Of a stretch of DNA of 64,000 bases, positions 27,887 through 37,020 are shown piece by piece (the first letter of the stretch is position 1; every line of letters starts with the position of its first letter). The notes beneath the pieces were generated by a model. That model saw only the letters and a list, made by a program, of their open reading frames with translations. It did not search any database and was not told the DNA's origin. The stretch is from assembly GCF_024124765.2 (NCBI RefSeq), contig NZ_JAMXSR020000002.1, positions 271,001 through 335,000 on the forward strand, written 5' to 3'. This stretch comes from Sphingomonas sp. H160509. Lineage in GTDB: Bacteria; Pseudomonadota; Alphaproteobacteria; Sphingomonadales; Sphingomonadaceae. The position numbers and the translations under genes were made by a program.

Positions 27887-30800
27887 ATGTTGCGTGCACG
27901 TTCCAAGAATATGTTGATGGTCGCGGCCTCCGTGACGGCGCTGGTGAGCAGTGGCACCGCACTCGCCCAGCAAACGTCCACGACGCAGGGGGTGCTGCAG
28001 AACGCACCTACCGATCAAGCCGCATCGCCGTCAGCGGCTGCTGCCGATCAGACAAGCGAAGCGCAGTCCCCAACCACTCCCGCTAGCGACGCCGCTGCTG
28101 AAACGCAGGACATCGTCGTTACCGGCATTCGCGGATCGCAGCAGCGTGCGGTCAACCTCAAGCGGGATGCCGCGTCGGTCACCGACTCCATCTCGGCCGA
28201 AGACATCGGCAAGCTGCCCGATGTGACGATCTCGGACTCGCTTCAGCGTATCCCCGGCGTGCAAATCCGCCGTGATGCCGGTGAGGGCGCGGCAATCAAC
28301 ATTCGTGGCCTGCCGCAGGTTACGACGTTGCTCAACGGCGAGGCCTATCTTGGCGCTCAGTCGATCACGACGATCCAGCCGAACTTCAACGATATCCCGT
28401 CGCAGTTGTTCGCGGGCGCGGACGTCATCAAGTCGAGCACGGCCGATCTGCTCAACGCGGGCATCACCGGCACCGTAAACTTGCGCACGCGCCGTCCGTT
28501 CGATCTGAAGAAGGGCTTCACCGTCGCTGCCGCTGCCGAGGGCGCTTATGGCGACAAGACCAAGGAGTTCGATCCGAACCTGAACGGGCTGTTCGGCTTC
28601 CGGGGCGAGAAGTTCGGGTTCCTGGTGTCGGGCGCCTATTCGAACCTGCATCTTTCGAACTCCCACAACGGGATTCAGGAAGGCTACGGGGCCGCGCTGC
28701 ACAACGAGCAGTTCAATACTGCGGCCAACCCGACTGGCGACGTCAACCTCAGCAACGGCTTCTCACCCGCGAATCGTCCCAAGGGGACGATCGTGGGGAC
28801 GGGCCGCGACGTAAATGGTGACGGCGATGCCAACGATGCTTTCATCGTTCCTCAGGGCTTCACCGCCTGGGACAAGGTCAACCAGCGCGAGCGGATCGGC
28901 ATCAATGCCTCGGCGCAGTGGGAGATCAGCGACGCCCTGACGCTGAATGCCGATGCATTCTTCACGCGCCAGAACGAGAATGATCGCACCGCCGGCATCC
29001 AGATGCAGAACGTCAACTGGCAGGCCGGTGAATTCGTGCCAGGTCAGTCGCGTAACACCGGCTCGACCGTGTCGCTTAGCAACGGTGGCGTGACGCGCGA
29101 TTATGATCTGAACACAACGCAGGTCTATAATTATGACCTGGGAAATTTCGATTCCTACGCACAGAATGACAAGTTCAAGTCTCAGTCGCAGAACTACAAT
29201 GCAGAACTGAAGTACGACAATGGCGGCCGGTTCAAAGCCAGCCTGCGCGGTGTCTACGGCAAGGCCTATTCGAACTACGATCAGAGCTATCTGCAGTTCA
29301 GCCCATCGAACGGCGCGCAGTGGCAGCCGGGCGGGATCGGTCATTATCCGACCGGCGACGTCGCGTTCAATCCGGGTGGTTATGCGGTCAACACGATCGC
29401 GGGTACGGCATCGTTGCCAGCGACGGTCGACTTCACCGGGAACCAGCCGGTGTTCACCCTGCCGTCGCAGCTAACGACATCACTTGGCAACATCGACAAC
29501 TACGCGATGAAGACCACGTCTTCGGAGGGTAACTATCGCCGTAAGGGCGACTTGAAGATCATCCGAGGTGACGTTTCGTACGAGGCCAACGACAATGTCA
29601 GCCTGAGCGCCGGTGGCCGGTACAGCGAGCGCACGGTCGATGACTTCGAGTTCGATCGGGCGGCACCGCTGTATGCAGGGCAAGCGTCGCAGCCGGGCGG
29701 TTGCCTGGTCAAGTGGAAGGCGTTCGACGTGCCTTTGAGTGATAAATCCTGCTACGCCGGCTCCGGCACATTCGATACCCCAGGCTTCAGGCCCTACACA
29801 TCGGGCGTGGTCCGCAAGGCCAGCGACCCGATCTTTAACGGCCAGGTAAAGCAGTTCAATCTGCCGGGGGCCGGGCTGCCGCCAATCTACGTGCTTGATC
29901 CCAAGGTCATGGACAACGCGCTGGCGTTCCAGAACAGCTTCTACCCTGGCAATGTCGAGATTCAAAACCCGGGTGCGTCCTTCAACGTCGGCGTAAAGCA
30001 GATTTCGGGCTACGCACAGCTCAACGTCAAGGGTGACGTGTTCGGCATCCCCGTATCCGGCAACGCCGGCCTCAAGGTCATCAACACCAAACTCGACATC
30101 ACCCAGTTCGTGACCGGTTCGCCGCGCCCCCTACGGCGTCGCAAACACGGTCAACGGCACGGTCGAGACCAAGCGGAGCTTCACCGACTTCCTGCCGGCA
30201 TTCAACCTGGCGTTCAGCTTTGCCGACAACCTGAAGCTGCGCCTCGCCTACTCCAAGACGATGACGCTGTTGGATCTCAACCAATGGGGTGGCGGGCTCA
30301 ATCCGAACTACGCGATCGACACAAGCAACCCGGGATCGCCCGTCTTCCGCGTCACTGGCGGCAGTTCGAACGGCAATCCGCAGCTCGATCCCTGGCGCGC
30401 CACGAACGTTGAAGGCTCGCTCGAATATTATATCGGACGCAGCAGCCTGCTGAGCGTGGGCGCCTTCTACATCGACGTCGCCAGCTTCATCCAGTCTGGA
30501 AACATCGTCCGAACCGACCTGCCGGACAATGACGGCGTGGTTCGCAACCGGACCGTGTCGATCAGCACCCCGGTTCAGGGTGACGGCGGTACGCTCAAGG
30601 GTGTCGAAGCCGGTGCAAAGCTGTCGTTCAACGACTTCGGCTTCATTCCGACAGTTCTCTCCAACTTCGGCATTGACGCGAACATCACCTATTCGCCTTC
30701 CGATTCAGGCGCGGTCGATTTGAAGGGCGACTCGATCCCGTTCCAGGACAATTCGAAGATCCAGACCAATCTTGCCGGCTTCTACCAGGACAATCACTTC

Positions 30801-31067
30801 CAGGCTCGCGTCGCCTGGAATTACCGTTCGAAGCGCGCGGTCCAGCAGGATTTCGGCGGCATCCGGGGCCTCGAACTGTATCAGCAGCCGACGAATTATA
30901 TCGATGCATCGATCAGCTACGACTTCACGCCGAATCTGACGCTGTACGCGCAAGGGTCGAACCTGACCGGCGAGTATGAGAAATACTATCTGACCTTCCC
31001 GGATGAGAAAGCGTACAACAACATCTATGAACGCCGGTTCATGGCGGGCGCGCGTTTCAAGTTCTGA
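27887..31067 (+). CDS. TonB-dependent receptor of the Caulobacter/Xanthomonas carbohydrate type (one shift)
   Basis: An outer-membrane importer of about 1,060 aa, probably for the glycan broken down by the neighbouring enzymes. ATG 27887 follows GAGGGAG. Signal peptide MLRARSKNMLMVAASVTALV, TonB-box-like DIVVTGIRGSQQRAVNLKRD, then the plug signature SAEDIGKLPDVTISDSLQRI, PGVQIRRDAGEGAAINIRGL and FAGADVIKSSTADLLNAGIT, typical of the TonB-Xanth-Caul family. The barrel ends FMAGARFKF with terminal Phe. One extra C in the run at 30127-30131 shifts the frame; removal gives SPRPYGVANTVNGTVETKRS and continues to TGA at 31067. A terminator follows. No N-terminal signalling domain is present, so it is not of the sigma/anti-sigma type. 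Confidence 0.9.
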
Positions 31068-31089
31068 TCTGCAGGTGAGACTGTAAGCG

Positions 31090-31121
31090 CCCGCCACCCT
31101 GTTGCGGGGTGGCGGGTGTTT
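31090..31121 (+). terminator. Rho-independent terminator after the receptor gene
   Basis: CCCGCCACCC, loop TGTTGCG, GGGTGGCGGG, then TGTTT: a perfect 10-pair stem 23 bases after the receptor stop and 32 bases before the halogenase GTG. It should weaken or attenuate expression of the downstream genes relative to the receptor. Confidence 0.75.
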
Positions 31122-31152
31122 GCATGACAACGCACGGGATGGGTAGTCGAGC

Positions 31153-32724
31153 GTGACAGATGGAGCAGGAACAACGCGTAACTCAGGACCGCTACGCTCG
31201 ATCGTGATTGTGGGCGGCGGCACTGCGGGGTGGATGGCAGCGACGCTCCTCGCGCGCAGGCTCGATCGTCAGTCCGTGACAATCACGGTCGTCGAATCCA
31301 GCGATATCCGCACGGTGGGGGTCGGTGAGGCGACCGTTCCCGGCATTCGGGATTTCTTTAGGGAGATCGGCGTCACCGAGCAGGACGTCATGGCGGCTGC
31401 GCAGGGCACAGTGAAGCTCGGGATCGAGTTCGTCGACTGGAAGCGCGAGGGTGAGCGATTTTTCCACCCATTTGGTCTGTACGGGATGCGATCGCGAGGG
31501 GTGGCGTTCCATCATTACTGGCGCAAACTGAATGCAGCGGGGCGACCTACGCCGTTGTCCGAATTCTGTCTAGCAACCGCGCTTGCCGAGCGAAACCTGT
31601 TCATGCGACCGACCGACAGTCCGGTGCATGACCTGCTGTTCTTCGACTGGGCCGTACATTTCGACGCAGGCCTGTTTGCCAAGTTTTTGGCAAAAAAGGC
31701 GGGCGAATGGGGCGTCAAGCACATCGACGCCACGATCACCGATGTTCTTGTCGATCAATCTACGGGATTCATATCCAGCGTCGATACCGAGTGTGGCAAA
31801 ACGATCGCGGGCGACTTCTTCATCGATTGCTCGGGCTTTAGGTCGCTATTGCTCGGCGACGCGCTGGGCGTACCGTACGAGGATTGGACGAACCTGCTTC
31901 CGTGCGATCGCGCGGTCGCTATGCCGTGCGAACGAGCAGAACCGCTTACCCCATATACGCGCAGCACGGCACTGACTGCCGGATGGCAATGGCGGATTCC
32001 GCTGCAGCACCGGGTCGGTAACGGCTATGTCTATGCGAGCCGCCACATTTCGGATGACGAGGCCGTTGCGACTTTGAAAGGTCGGCTCGAAGGCGAAGCG
32101 CTGGCCGAGCCTAATATGATTCGTTTCCGTACCGGTCGTCGGACCGCATTCTGGCAAGGGAACTGTGTCGCACTCGGACTCGCCGCGGGATTTATGGAAC
32201 CCCTGGAATCGACGAGCATCACGCTCATCCAGACCGGCTTGGAGAAGTTACTCGCCTTGCTGCCTGATAGGAGTTTTGATCCGGCGCTGGCGGATGAGTA
32301 TAATCGGACCACGGGCCTCGAATATGCGCGGATCCGCGATTTCCTGGTCCTGCACTATTTTGCCAATGGTCGGCAGGGTGAGCCGATGTGGGATCGCTGC
32401 CGAGGCACCGCGCTCCCAGAGCAGCTGGAGCGCAAGCTGAAATTGTTCAAGGCTCGTGGACACCTCGTGCGCTATGAATGGGAATCGTTTCAGGACCCAA
32501 GTTGGCTCTCCATGTATGCCGGATTTGGCATTGATGCCGCTGCGCATGACCCGCTGGCGGATCATTTCTCCCTGTCAGATCTCGAGGCAGCGTTCGAACG
32601 GATGAAGGGTTCGATACGTGACGCCGTTGCGCTTGCCGAACCGCACGAGACGTTTCTCAAGTCCTTTGCCCCCGCGTCAGCTCCTCCCGCATCCCGGTCA
32701 ATGAACTTTGCCGCGAATGGATAA
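31153..32724 (+). CDS. Tryptophan-halogenase-like flavoprotein
   Basis: A 523-aa cytosolic protein of the flavin-dependent tryptophan 7-halogenase family. The FAD site is SIVIVGGGTAGWMAATLLAR and VGEATVPGIRDFFRE. The conserved family motif WxWxIP is present as AGWQWRIPLQHR, and a Lys at the place of the catalytic lysine is likely in GTVKLGIEFVDW. LGLAAGFMEPLESTSITLIQ follows. Start GTG 31153 (MTDGAGTTRNSG). Homologs are frequent in sugar-uptake loci of sphingomonads and Caulobacter next to TonB receptors, where halogenation has not been shown; they may act on an unknown aromatic or on no halide at all. Its 3' end overlaps the ROK regulator by eight bases. Confidence 0.87.
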   Translation: MTDGAGTTRNSGPLRSIVIVGGGTAGWMAATLLARRLDRQSVTITVVESSDIRTVGVGEATVPGIRDFFREIGVTEQDVMAAAQGTVKLGIEFVDWKREGERFFHPFGLYGMRSRGVAFHHYWRKLNAAGRPTPLSEFCLATALAERNLFMRPTDSPVHDLLFFDWAVHFDAGLFAKFLAKKAGEWGVKHIDATITDVLVDQSTGFISSVDTECGKTIAGDFFIDCSGFRSLLLGDALGVPYEDWTNLLPCDRAVAMPCERAEPLTPYTRSTALTAGWQWRIPLQHRVGNGYVYASRHISDDEAVATLKGRLEGEALAEPNMIRFRTGRRTAFWQGNCVALGLAAGFMEPLESTSITLIQTGLEKLLALLPDRSFDPALADEYNRTTGLEYARIRDFLVLHYFANGRQGEPMWDRCRGTALPEQLERKLKLFKARGHLVRYEWESFQDPSWLSMYAGFGIDAAAHDPLADHFSLSDLEAAFERMKGSIRDAVALAEPHETFLKSFAPASAPPASRSMNFAANG

Positions 32725-33969
32725 GCCCTCGAATTTCAAAGTTTCAGGAAGATCGGCTAGCGGCAGCGTTACCGCAGACGACCGATCTGTCAGGCTTGGG
32801 CCAAGCCTGTCGGGCACAAACCTGGAACGTGCGGGTGACTATAATCAGCGCGTCGTCACGCAGATCATTCGGCGTAATCCTGACATCACGCGAAACGAAA
32901 TCGCGGTGATGACCAATTTAACCGCGCCGACGATCGCCAACATCGTAGGGCGATTATTCGAGAACGAACTCGTGATCGATGCCGGACGACGCTTGGGCGG
33001 TCGAGGGCAACCGGCGACCCGCCTCCGGATAAATCCGGAAGGGGGGCTTCGCCATTGGCCTCAACATTGATCGCGATCATGTTACGTTGGTATCACTCGA
33101 TCTAGCTGGCACGGTGCGCTCTCGATTTACCCAGCAGATCGCATTCGCGTCGCCCGACGACGTCGTACGGGTCGTCGAAAAGGGGATCGCGGCAATCGTT
33201 GGTACCGATGCGATACGCTTGGATCGGGTGCTTGGGATGGGTGTGGCACTTCCCGACGACCTCGGGCGTGTCGACCTGCCGCATCGCCCGGCCGGGTACG
33301 AGCAGTGGAGCGATGTCGATATCCAGGCGATGCTCGCACCTATCGTCCCCTGGTCGATACACATCGACAACGATGCCGCGGCAGCAGCCATCGGCGAGGC
33401 ACAGTTCGGCGACGGGCACCATGCGAACTTTTTCTATATTCTCGTCAGCGCGGGGCTAGGCGGTGGAGTCGTGATCGACGGCGCCTATTATCGCGGGGCA
33501 AACGCCCGCGGCGGGGAAATCGGGTTCTTGCCGCTCGCCAGGGGATCCAAACAAGATCCTGCAGGACGTCGTCTCCCTGTCGGCTTTGTCGAGCTATCTG
33601 GAGACTGCAGGACTGGACCCGGCGGGTATGGATCCAACGCAACCGTTTCCCGCAGCGTTCAAGCCGCACGTTGCCGCTTGGCTCGACGACGCATCGGACG
33701 CGCTCGTGCCAGCGCTGACGGCCGTGAACTGCCTAGTCAATCCAGCGATTGTTCTCGTTGGAGGGCGGCTGCCGGACGATATCCTCGATCAGCTCGCTAC
33801 GGATACCTACCGAAAACTGCGAACGGCAGCACCCAATATCCCTATAATTGCGCCGATCGCTCGGGCGAGTCTCTCGCGAGATAGTCCGGCAATAGGCGCC
33901 GCGATCCTTCCTTTTCTCGACCGCATCCTGCCGTCGGACGGGATACTCATCAAGACGCAATCGGCATAG
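32717..33969 (+). CDS. ROK family transcriptional regulator (two shifts)
   Basis: A sugar-responsive repressor of about 417 aa. The N-terminal winged helix is ITRNEIAVMTNLTAPTIANI followed by GRLFENELVIDAGRR and GGRGQPATRLRINPEGGF. The ROK domain continues with VDIQAMLAPIVPW, IDNDAAAAAIGEAQFG, YILVSAGLGGGVVIDGAYYR, NARGGEIGFLPLARG and PAIVLVGGRLPDDILDQL. No zinc-site cysteines of ROK kinases are seen. One extra G in 33041-33046 and one extra A at about 33549-33551 break the frame; both repairs restore family sequence. ATG 32717 overlaps the halogenase stop (ATGGATAA), suggesting coupled translation. It probably represses the surrounding carbohydrate locus in the absence of its sugar. Confidence 0.85.
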
Positions 33970-34012
33970 CCAAACGAATGATCTGACGTATTGCTCTAAT
34001 TAGGAAGTACTT

Positions 34013-35236
34013 TTGAAAAAGCTGGCGCATCTAGTTGTACTTGCCTTTCTGCCGTTTGCGGTCGGCGTGGCGCGCGCCCAGGATCAGTTTGTCGATCCAA
34101 ACACGCTGCGTCCTTCGTTGGACCCGAACCGCAAGGCCAATGGGTTGGCACGAACGCCGCAGATGGGATGGAACAGCTGGAACAAGTTCGGCTGCAACAT
34201 CGATGAGAAGACGGTGCGTCGCATCGCCGACACCATGGCGACGAATGGCATGCGCGATGCGGGGTACGAGTATGTCGTCATCGACGACTGCTGGCACGGT
34301 GAGCGCGATGCCACCGGCTTCATCACGGAAAGTCGAGAAAAGTTTCCATCGGGCATGAAGGCACTGGCCGATTACGTCCACGCTCGCGGCCTCAAGTTCG
34401 GGATATACTCCGATGCCGGCGCCAAGACCTGTGGCGGAAAACCCGGCAGCTTGGGACATGAATATCAGGACGCGCTTACATACGCTCGGTGGGGCGTTGA
34501 CTACCTAAAGTATGACTGGTGCTCGACTGGCACGTTGAATGCCGAGAGCGCCTACGCGCTCATGTCGGATGCCCTCAAAGCCACGGGGCGGCCGGTTCTT
34601 CTGGCGATGTGCGAATGGGGCAACAATCGTCCGTGGGAATGGGGCAAGAAGATCGGCAACTCGTGGCGCACGACCAGCGATATCCGCGATGCCTGGAAGG
34701 GGCGGGACAAATGGTCGATCGGTATGGTCGACATCGTTGACGCGAACGAGCCGCTTTATCCGTATGCGGGGCCCGGGCACTGGAACGATGCCGACATGCT
34801 CGAGGTCGGCAACGGCGGAATGTCCGATACCGAGTACCGCTCCCATTTTAGTCTGTGGGCGATGATGACTTCACCACTGATTGCCGGCAACGATATCACC
34901 AACATGAGTGCAGCAACGCGCGACATTTTGTTGAACAAGGAGGTAATCGCGGTCAATCAGGACCCTCTGGGTCAGCAGGGTCGTCGTATACGCGATGATG
35001 GCGATCTGGAGGTCTGGTCGAAGCCGTTGAGCGATGGAAGCCGGGCCGTGATACTATTCAACCGCTCCGAAAGTCCTTCCAAGATCGAGGTCAATTGGCC
35101 GGAAATAGGTCTGACCCGCTCGGTCCGTGCAGACGTACGCGACGTGTGGAGCCATCGCTCGATAGGCAAGGTTACTGACCGATACGCCGCACTGGTGCCA
35201 GCGCATGGGGTGATCATGGTTAAGGTTACCCCCTGA
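34013..35236 (+). CDS. Alpha-galactosidase, glycoside hydrolase family 27
   Basis: A 407-aa secreted enzyme that removes terminal alpha-1,6-galactose (or related beta-arabinopyranose) residues. Signal peptide MKKLAHLVVLAFLPFAVGVA; then the family hallmark LARTPQMGWNSWNKFGCNID, YVVIDDCWH, FGIYSDAGAKTCGGKPGS, the nucleophile Asp in VDYLKYDWC, and the acid/base Asp in GHWNDADMLEVGNGGMSDTE. SPLIAGNDITNMS, NQDPLGQQG and a short C-terminal beta domain follow. The frame is intact. TTG 34013 is the start with AGGAAG upstream. It is 43 bases after the ROK regulator on the same strand. Together with the GH2 enzyme and sugar kinase it suggests a galactose-decorated glycan as substrate, galactomannan being one possibility. 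Confidence 0.9.
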   Translation: MKKLAHLVVLAFLPFAVGVARAQDQFVDPNTLRPSLDPNRKANGLARTPQMGWNSWNKFGCNIDEKTVRRIADTMATNGMRDAGYEYVVIDDCWHGERDATGFITESREKFPSGMKALADYVHARGLKFGIYSDAGAKTCGGKPGSLGHEYQDALTYARWGVDYLKYDWCSTGTLNAESAYALMSDALKATGRPVLLAMCEWGNNRPWEWGKKIGNSWRTTSDIRDAWKGRDKWSIGMVDIVDANEPLYPYAGPGHWNDADMLEVGNGGMSDTEYRSHFSLWAMMTSPLIAGNDITNMSAATRDILLNKEVIAVNQDPLGQQGRRIRDDGDLEVWSKPLSDGSRAVILFNRSESPSKIEVNWPEIGLTRSVRADVRDVWSHRSIGKVTDRYAALVPAHGVIMVKVTP

Positions 35237-35385
35237 TCGCGCCACCGGGTTCTATCACGCGTCGTCGGGCAGACGAACACCGGATGCTAGTTTGCGGCGA
35301 ATCTGCCGTTCGAGAGGTTGCGTTAAGCCCAGCAGCAAAGCCGTCAGTTTGACCGTTTATTAGCGTTGCTGGGCAGTTGCGAACC

Positions 35386-35440
35386 ATGAACGAATGTCCG
35401 AACTTGGGAAGCACAAGAAGGACGCTGAGCGTCCGCTTCT
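35386..35440 (+). repeat. Dispersed intergenic repeat, copy G
   Basis: ATGAACGAATGTCCGAACTT then GGGAAGC, ending GAGCGTCCGCTTCT. It contains GGACGC-TGA-GCGTCC, a perfect six-pair hairpin. It lies about 150 bases after the alpha-galactosidase stop. Confidence 0.7.
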
Positions 35441-35678
35441 CTATCGCGGCCTGAGTCAACAGGCGCAGACCACTCTCCGCCGCCGCGAGTGCGCCGGTTT
35501 GAGGAATTGGTAGGCGACGAAAATACAAATACTGTTTTTCTACCGGGCTTGAGATCGCCACACGGGGTTCGTGCTTCTCTCCGGGGTCGGCACGTAGCCG
35601 CCCCATGATGGGGTAAGAGAAAGCGGTGTGGATCAATCTTTTGGACGCCCTTGTCGCTGGCGACAGGGCTGCGGACGC

Positions 35679-35759
35679 TACGATCTCATACCACCTTCGT
35701 CCCCGTGAGGACCTCTTCCTGCCGAGGCAGAACCGTGAAAGCTCCTTTCTGAGATCGTA
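35679..35759 (-). ncRNA. Structured non-coding end of the IS110 element (candidate bridge RNA part)
   Basis: TACGATCTCA (35679-35688) and TGAGATCGTA (35750-35759) are perfect 10-base inverted arms enclosing 61 bases directly after the transposase stop. Inside, GTCCCCGTGAGGAC (35699-35712) and CTGCCGAGGCAG (35720-35731) form two further hairpins, and TTGTCGCTGGCGACA (35651-35665) forms another outside. IS110 and IS1111 group elements encode a structured bridge RNA in one non-coding end; this is inference here. Confidence 0.4.
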
Positions 35760-36806
35760 TCAGGCGACCGCGATCGCGGTGCCGGGTTCGCTTCCCCAGC
35801 GGAAGTCGGTGCCGTCCGTCCACATGCGGTGGAGGACGACGGCCAGGCGGCGCGCAACGGCAACAATGGCGCGCCGCATACCCCGGCGCTGGGCGACCTT
35901 CATCCCCCAGGCCTTAAGCCACGACCAATGCCGGCTCTGGGTCATCAGAATCTGCGCCGCTTCGTACAGCATCGTTCGCAGCATGGTGTCGCCGGACTTG
36001 GAGATGCCGCCGTCATAGTCGACCTCGCCCGACTGATGTCGCCGGGGCGTCAACCCGAGATGGGCGCCGACCGCTCTGGAATGAACGAAGCGCTGAGGTT
36101 GGTCGATCGAGGCACGGTAGGTGAGAGCCACCACCGGGCCGACGCCGGGCGCGGTCATCAACCGTTTGCAGACCGGATCATGCCGGACCGTGTCGAGCAG
36201 CATCTTGTGGAGGGTGGCCAGTTGCTGGCGCATCACCCGCCGCACCGTCAGCAACGGCTCGACGATCACCGCCAGTCTCGGAAAGCTCTCGACCAGCTGA
36301 CGAATCCGGGCCTCGTAACCGATCGTACTGACGACACCGACCTTGAGGCCGAAGTTGCGCAACGTGCCGCGCATGTCGGACTCGATGTCGATCAGCTTGC
36401 GCTGCACCAGCTTGCGGCTGGTCAGCAGCATCCGCTGTTCCTGCGCGGCCAGCGTCTTCACGTGCACCGGCTTGAACAGGCCGACCCGCATCATCTGGGC
36501 GATCCCGCGGGCATCGTTGCGATCGGATTTGTTGATCTGCTGCGCCTGCAACAGCGCCTTCATGTGGCGGGTCTCGACGCAGATAACCGGCAGCCCCGCC
36601 TCGCTAAGGCCATTGACCAACCACTGCGACAGCGGCCCGGCCTCGATCCCGACCCGAACATAATCGCCACCGACCGACGTCAACAGCACGGCAATGTCAT
36701 CGGGTTCGGTCGGTACCTTGCGCTCGCACACCACCTTGCCCGCATCGTCTACCACGCACACCGACGTCTCCTTCACCGAGACGTCCAGACCCACGAAATG
36801 CGTCAT
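35760..36806 (-). CDS. IS110-family transposase (DEDD recombinase)
   Basis: A 348-aa RuvC-like DEDD transposase. It begins MTHFVGLDVSVKETSVCVVD with the first Asp of the DEDD set, then GIEAGPLSQWLVNGL with the Glu, NKSDRNDARGIAQMMRVG with the later Asp residues, and the C-terminal Transposase_20 domain MTAPGVGPVVALTYRASIDQ, HLGLTPRRHQSGE and GGISKSGDTMLRTMLYEAA with the conserved Ser. Length is normal, and the frame is intact, so the element may be active. ATG 36806 is preferred over the in-frame GTG 36815 because GGAAGGAG lies eight bases ahead of it. Recombination in this family is guided by an element-encoded RNA. Confidence 0.92.
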   Translation of the reverse strand: MTHFVGLDVSVKETSVCVVDDAGKVVCERKVPTEPDDIAVLLTSVGGDYVRVGIEAGPLSQWLVNGLSEAGLPVICVETRHMKALLQAQQINKSDRNDARGIAQMMRVGLFKPVHVKTLAAQEQRMLLTSRKLVQRKLIDIESDMRGTLRNFGLKVGVVSTIGYEARIRQLVESFPRLAVIVEPLLTVRRVMRQQLATLHKMLLDTVRHDPVCKRLMTAPGVGPVVALTYRASIDQPQRFVHSRAVGAHLGLTPRRHQSGEVDYDGGISKSGDTMLRTMLYEAAQILMTQSRHWSWLKAWGMKVAQRRGMRRAIVAVARRLAVVLHRMWTDGTDFRWGSEPGTAIAVA

Positions 36807-37020
36807 CGCTCTCACTCCTTCCCTCGATGCACGAGGTCAGGTCGACCCCGATCCAGGCATCGTACGTGAAGGGGCTGCAAATCTCATCTGCTGTCGAAAT
36901 GCAGCCGCCGCGATACACCATCTTTAGCTCGTGATGCTGGCAGCGCGTGCTGTATCATGGGCCATTGGCGTTCGATTGCCTCTCGCTGATATTCTTCTCC
37001 GCAGGGGGTAGGCACAAAGA

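Larger units (their letters stand above)
35620..36900 (-). mobile_element. IS110-family insertion sequence (ends approximate)
   Basis: One transposase gene with non-coding flanks on each side, about 1.3 kb in all. IS110 elements lack classic terminal inverted repeats, so the ends cannot be fixed without a second copy. The right side beyond the transposase stop contains a structured segment (35679-35759), and CCCCATCATGGGG at about 35604-35616 may mark the junction. The element separates the carbohydrate locus from the defence-like genes. Confidence 0.6.

Noticed and set aside
35386..35440. Repeat copy G as an ordinary terminator of the alpha-galactosidase gene
   Set aside because: It has a hairpin but no T tract, and the surrounding bases belong to the dispersed repeat family found beside unrelated genes.
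35829..36869. 346-codon frame opposite the IS110 transposase
   Set aside because: Antisense shadow; the transposase has family motifs and a good ribosome site.
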